The notes under the pieces: generated by a model
The model's input: the letters and a program-made list of their open reading frames with translations, nothing else
What the model was told of the DNA's origin: nothing
The model's database searches: none
Translations under genes and position numbers: made by a program
Part shown: one piece after another, positions 63,371 through 64,000 of the stretch
Position numbering within the stretch: the first letter of the stretch is position 1
Layout: the number at the start of each line of letters is the position of its first letter
Assembly (NCBI RefSeq): GCF_041260665.1
Contig: NZ_JBGCCT010000030.1
Span: 1 to 64,000 of the forward strand
Reading direction: 5' to 3'
Length of the DNA: 64,000 nt
Source of the DNA: Catenulispora sp. GP43
Lineage (GTDB): Bacteria > Actinomycetota > Actinomycetes > Streptomycetales > Catenulisporaceae

Positions 63371-64000
63371 TCAGGGCAGGAACCACTCCTGCGCCTTGTT
63401 CCCGGCGACACAGGGCTTCAGCGACAACGCGTTGGTCTGGCCGTTGTCGGTCAGGCACTGCCCGGCGGCCCCCTGGCTGTTGATGTAGAAGGCGCCGCTC
63501 GGCGTGCTCGAGTCCTGCGACAGCCACCACATCTGGAACGCCGACCCGCAGGAGCAGTGCGACAGGCTGATCTTGCCACCGGTCGCGTCGATCAGCTGGT
63601 TGGTGTCCAACCCGTCGCCGAACTCGTACACCGCCTGCCCGTTCGACGTCAGCGCGGTCGCCTGGAAGCTCTGCCCGGCCCGCCCCGCCTGCGGCTCGAC
63701 GGTCAGCGAGGAGCCGTCGGTGTACAGCGGAGCGCCGGAGGAGTTGCCGAAGACGTCGATGGCATCGCCGTCACCGACGTTGGTGATGTACCCGGACTTG
63801 TGCGGCACGGTCGGCGAGGACGGGGTCAGCGGCGGCGGCACCGCGGCCGAGGACGTGGCCGACACCGGAGGCCGCGAGGTCAAAGCAGAACCGGCACTGC
63901 TCGTCGGCGCCGGCTTGCCCCCGGATTTGGCCGGCGGCGCCGCGGAGGTCCCCGTGGGCTTACCGGGCACACTCGACGCCGAGGACTTCACCACGATCGT
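63371..64000 (-). CDS. Secreted or surface protein with possible ricin-type lectin domain (5' end beyond the window)
   Basis: The last 210 residues of a protein that continues past the right edge. The N-terminal visible part is a Pro/Ala/Ser/Thr/Lys linker (KPTGTSAAPPAKSGGKPAPT). From about residue 65 there is a compact domain with beta-trefoil character: GYITNVGDGDAIDVFGNSSG, a Cys pair region SHCSCGSAFQMWWL, and the QCLTDNG...LKPCVAGNKAQEWFL ending typical of ricin-B-like repeats. The linker implies an extracellular domain tethered to a membrane or secreted partner. The start codon and any signal peptide are not visible. Confidence 0.7.
   Translation of the reverse strand, partial: TIVVKSSASSVPGKPTGTSAAPPAKSGGKPAPTSSAGSALTSRPPVSATSSAAVPPPLTPSSPTVPHKSGYITNVGDGDAIDVFGNSSGAPLYTDGSSLTVEPQAGRAGQSFQATALTSNGQAVYEFGDGLDTNQLIDATGGKISLSHCSCGSAFQMWWLSQDSSTPSGAFYINSQGAAGQCLTDNGQTNALSLKPCVAGNKAQEWFLP

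Overview
The window is chromosomal DNA of a very GC-rich actinobacterium. Third codon positions are almost all G or C, GTG/TTG starts are common, several genes look leaderless, and a bldG locus and an XRE/DUF397/RsbW-like set are present. Gene order resembles that of Streptomyces-type genomes (recalled, not searched). Several traits would fit Catenulisporales or a related lineage, but the genus cannot be fixed from the sequence. No tRNA, rRNA, CRISPR array, insertion sequence or prophage was seen.

Layout. 1-3 kb: a secreted, membrane-anchored protein with a His/Asp-rich tail, and a stand-alone nuoD-type gene. 3-20.8 kb (mostly minus strand): a housekeeping block. It runs ppa and dacB, then tilS-hpt-ftsH-folE-(DUF2156 lysyltransferase-like)-folP-(SnoaL-like)-folB-folK-DUF3180, with several start/stop overlaps that indicate translational coupling. 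Between the zincin-type metalloprotease gene and dacB lies an inserted-looking set: a polysaccharide deacetylase/MerR pair and a peptide deformylase/winged-helix regulator pair, each with clear palindromes between the genes. 21-26.6 kb: accessory genes (ArsR-type regulator/MFS exporter, an unknown protein, Nudix, NlpC/P60, GNAT). 26.8-39.8 kb: a second conserved block, topA, a methyltransferase, hppA, an anti-sigma-like ATPase, bldG, an MrfA-like helicase and an ABC-F ATPase.

39.9-45.2 kb: a four-gene signalling set. It has a soluble histidine kinase with a long disordered tail, two NarL-type response regulators (one with an insertion beside the phospho-acceptor Asp) and a FlaA1/CapD-like protein that has lost the catalytic Lys. 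45.3-48 kb: msrB, an Asp-nucleophile alpha/beta hydrolase and a D-Ala-D-Ala carboxypeptidase. 48.2-51.2 kb: acyl-CoA dehydrogenase and CoA-transferase genes, divergent, with a GntR regulator. The same 12-bp palindrome-containing site lies in both promoter regions. 51.3-51.5 kb: a relic that looks like a truncated RelBE-type operon. 51.6-58.1 kb: a LacI-controlled alpha-glucoside uptake and hydrolysis operon without its own ATPase. 58.1-62.7 kb: an RsbW-like/XRE/DUF397 set and a lower-GC STAND (NB-ARC-TPR) protein. 62.9-64 kb: a probable metal-sensing ArsR protein and the end of a secreted or surface protein that may carry a ricin-type lectin domain.

The parts most worth following up are the pseudo-dehydratase signalling cluster, the STAND/RsbW/XRE/DUF397 neighbourhood and the deformylase under a dedicated palindrome-binding regulator. 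Nothing seen here is proven to be a new system.
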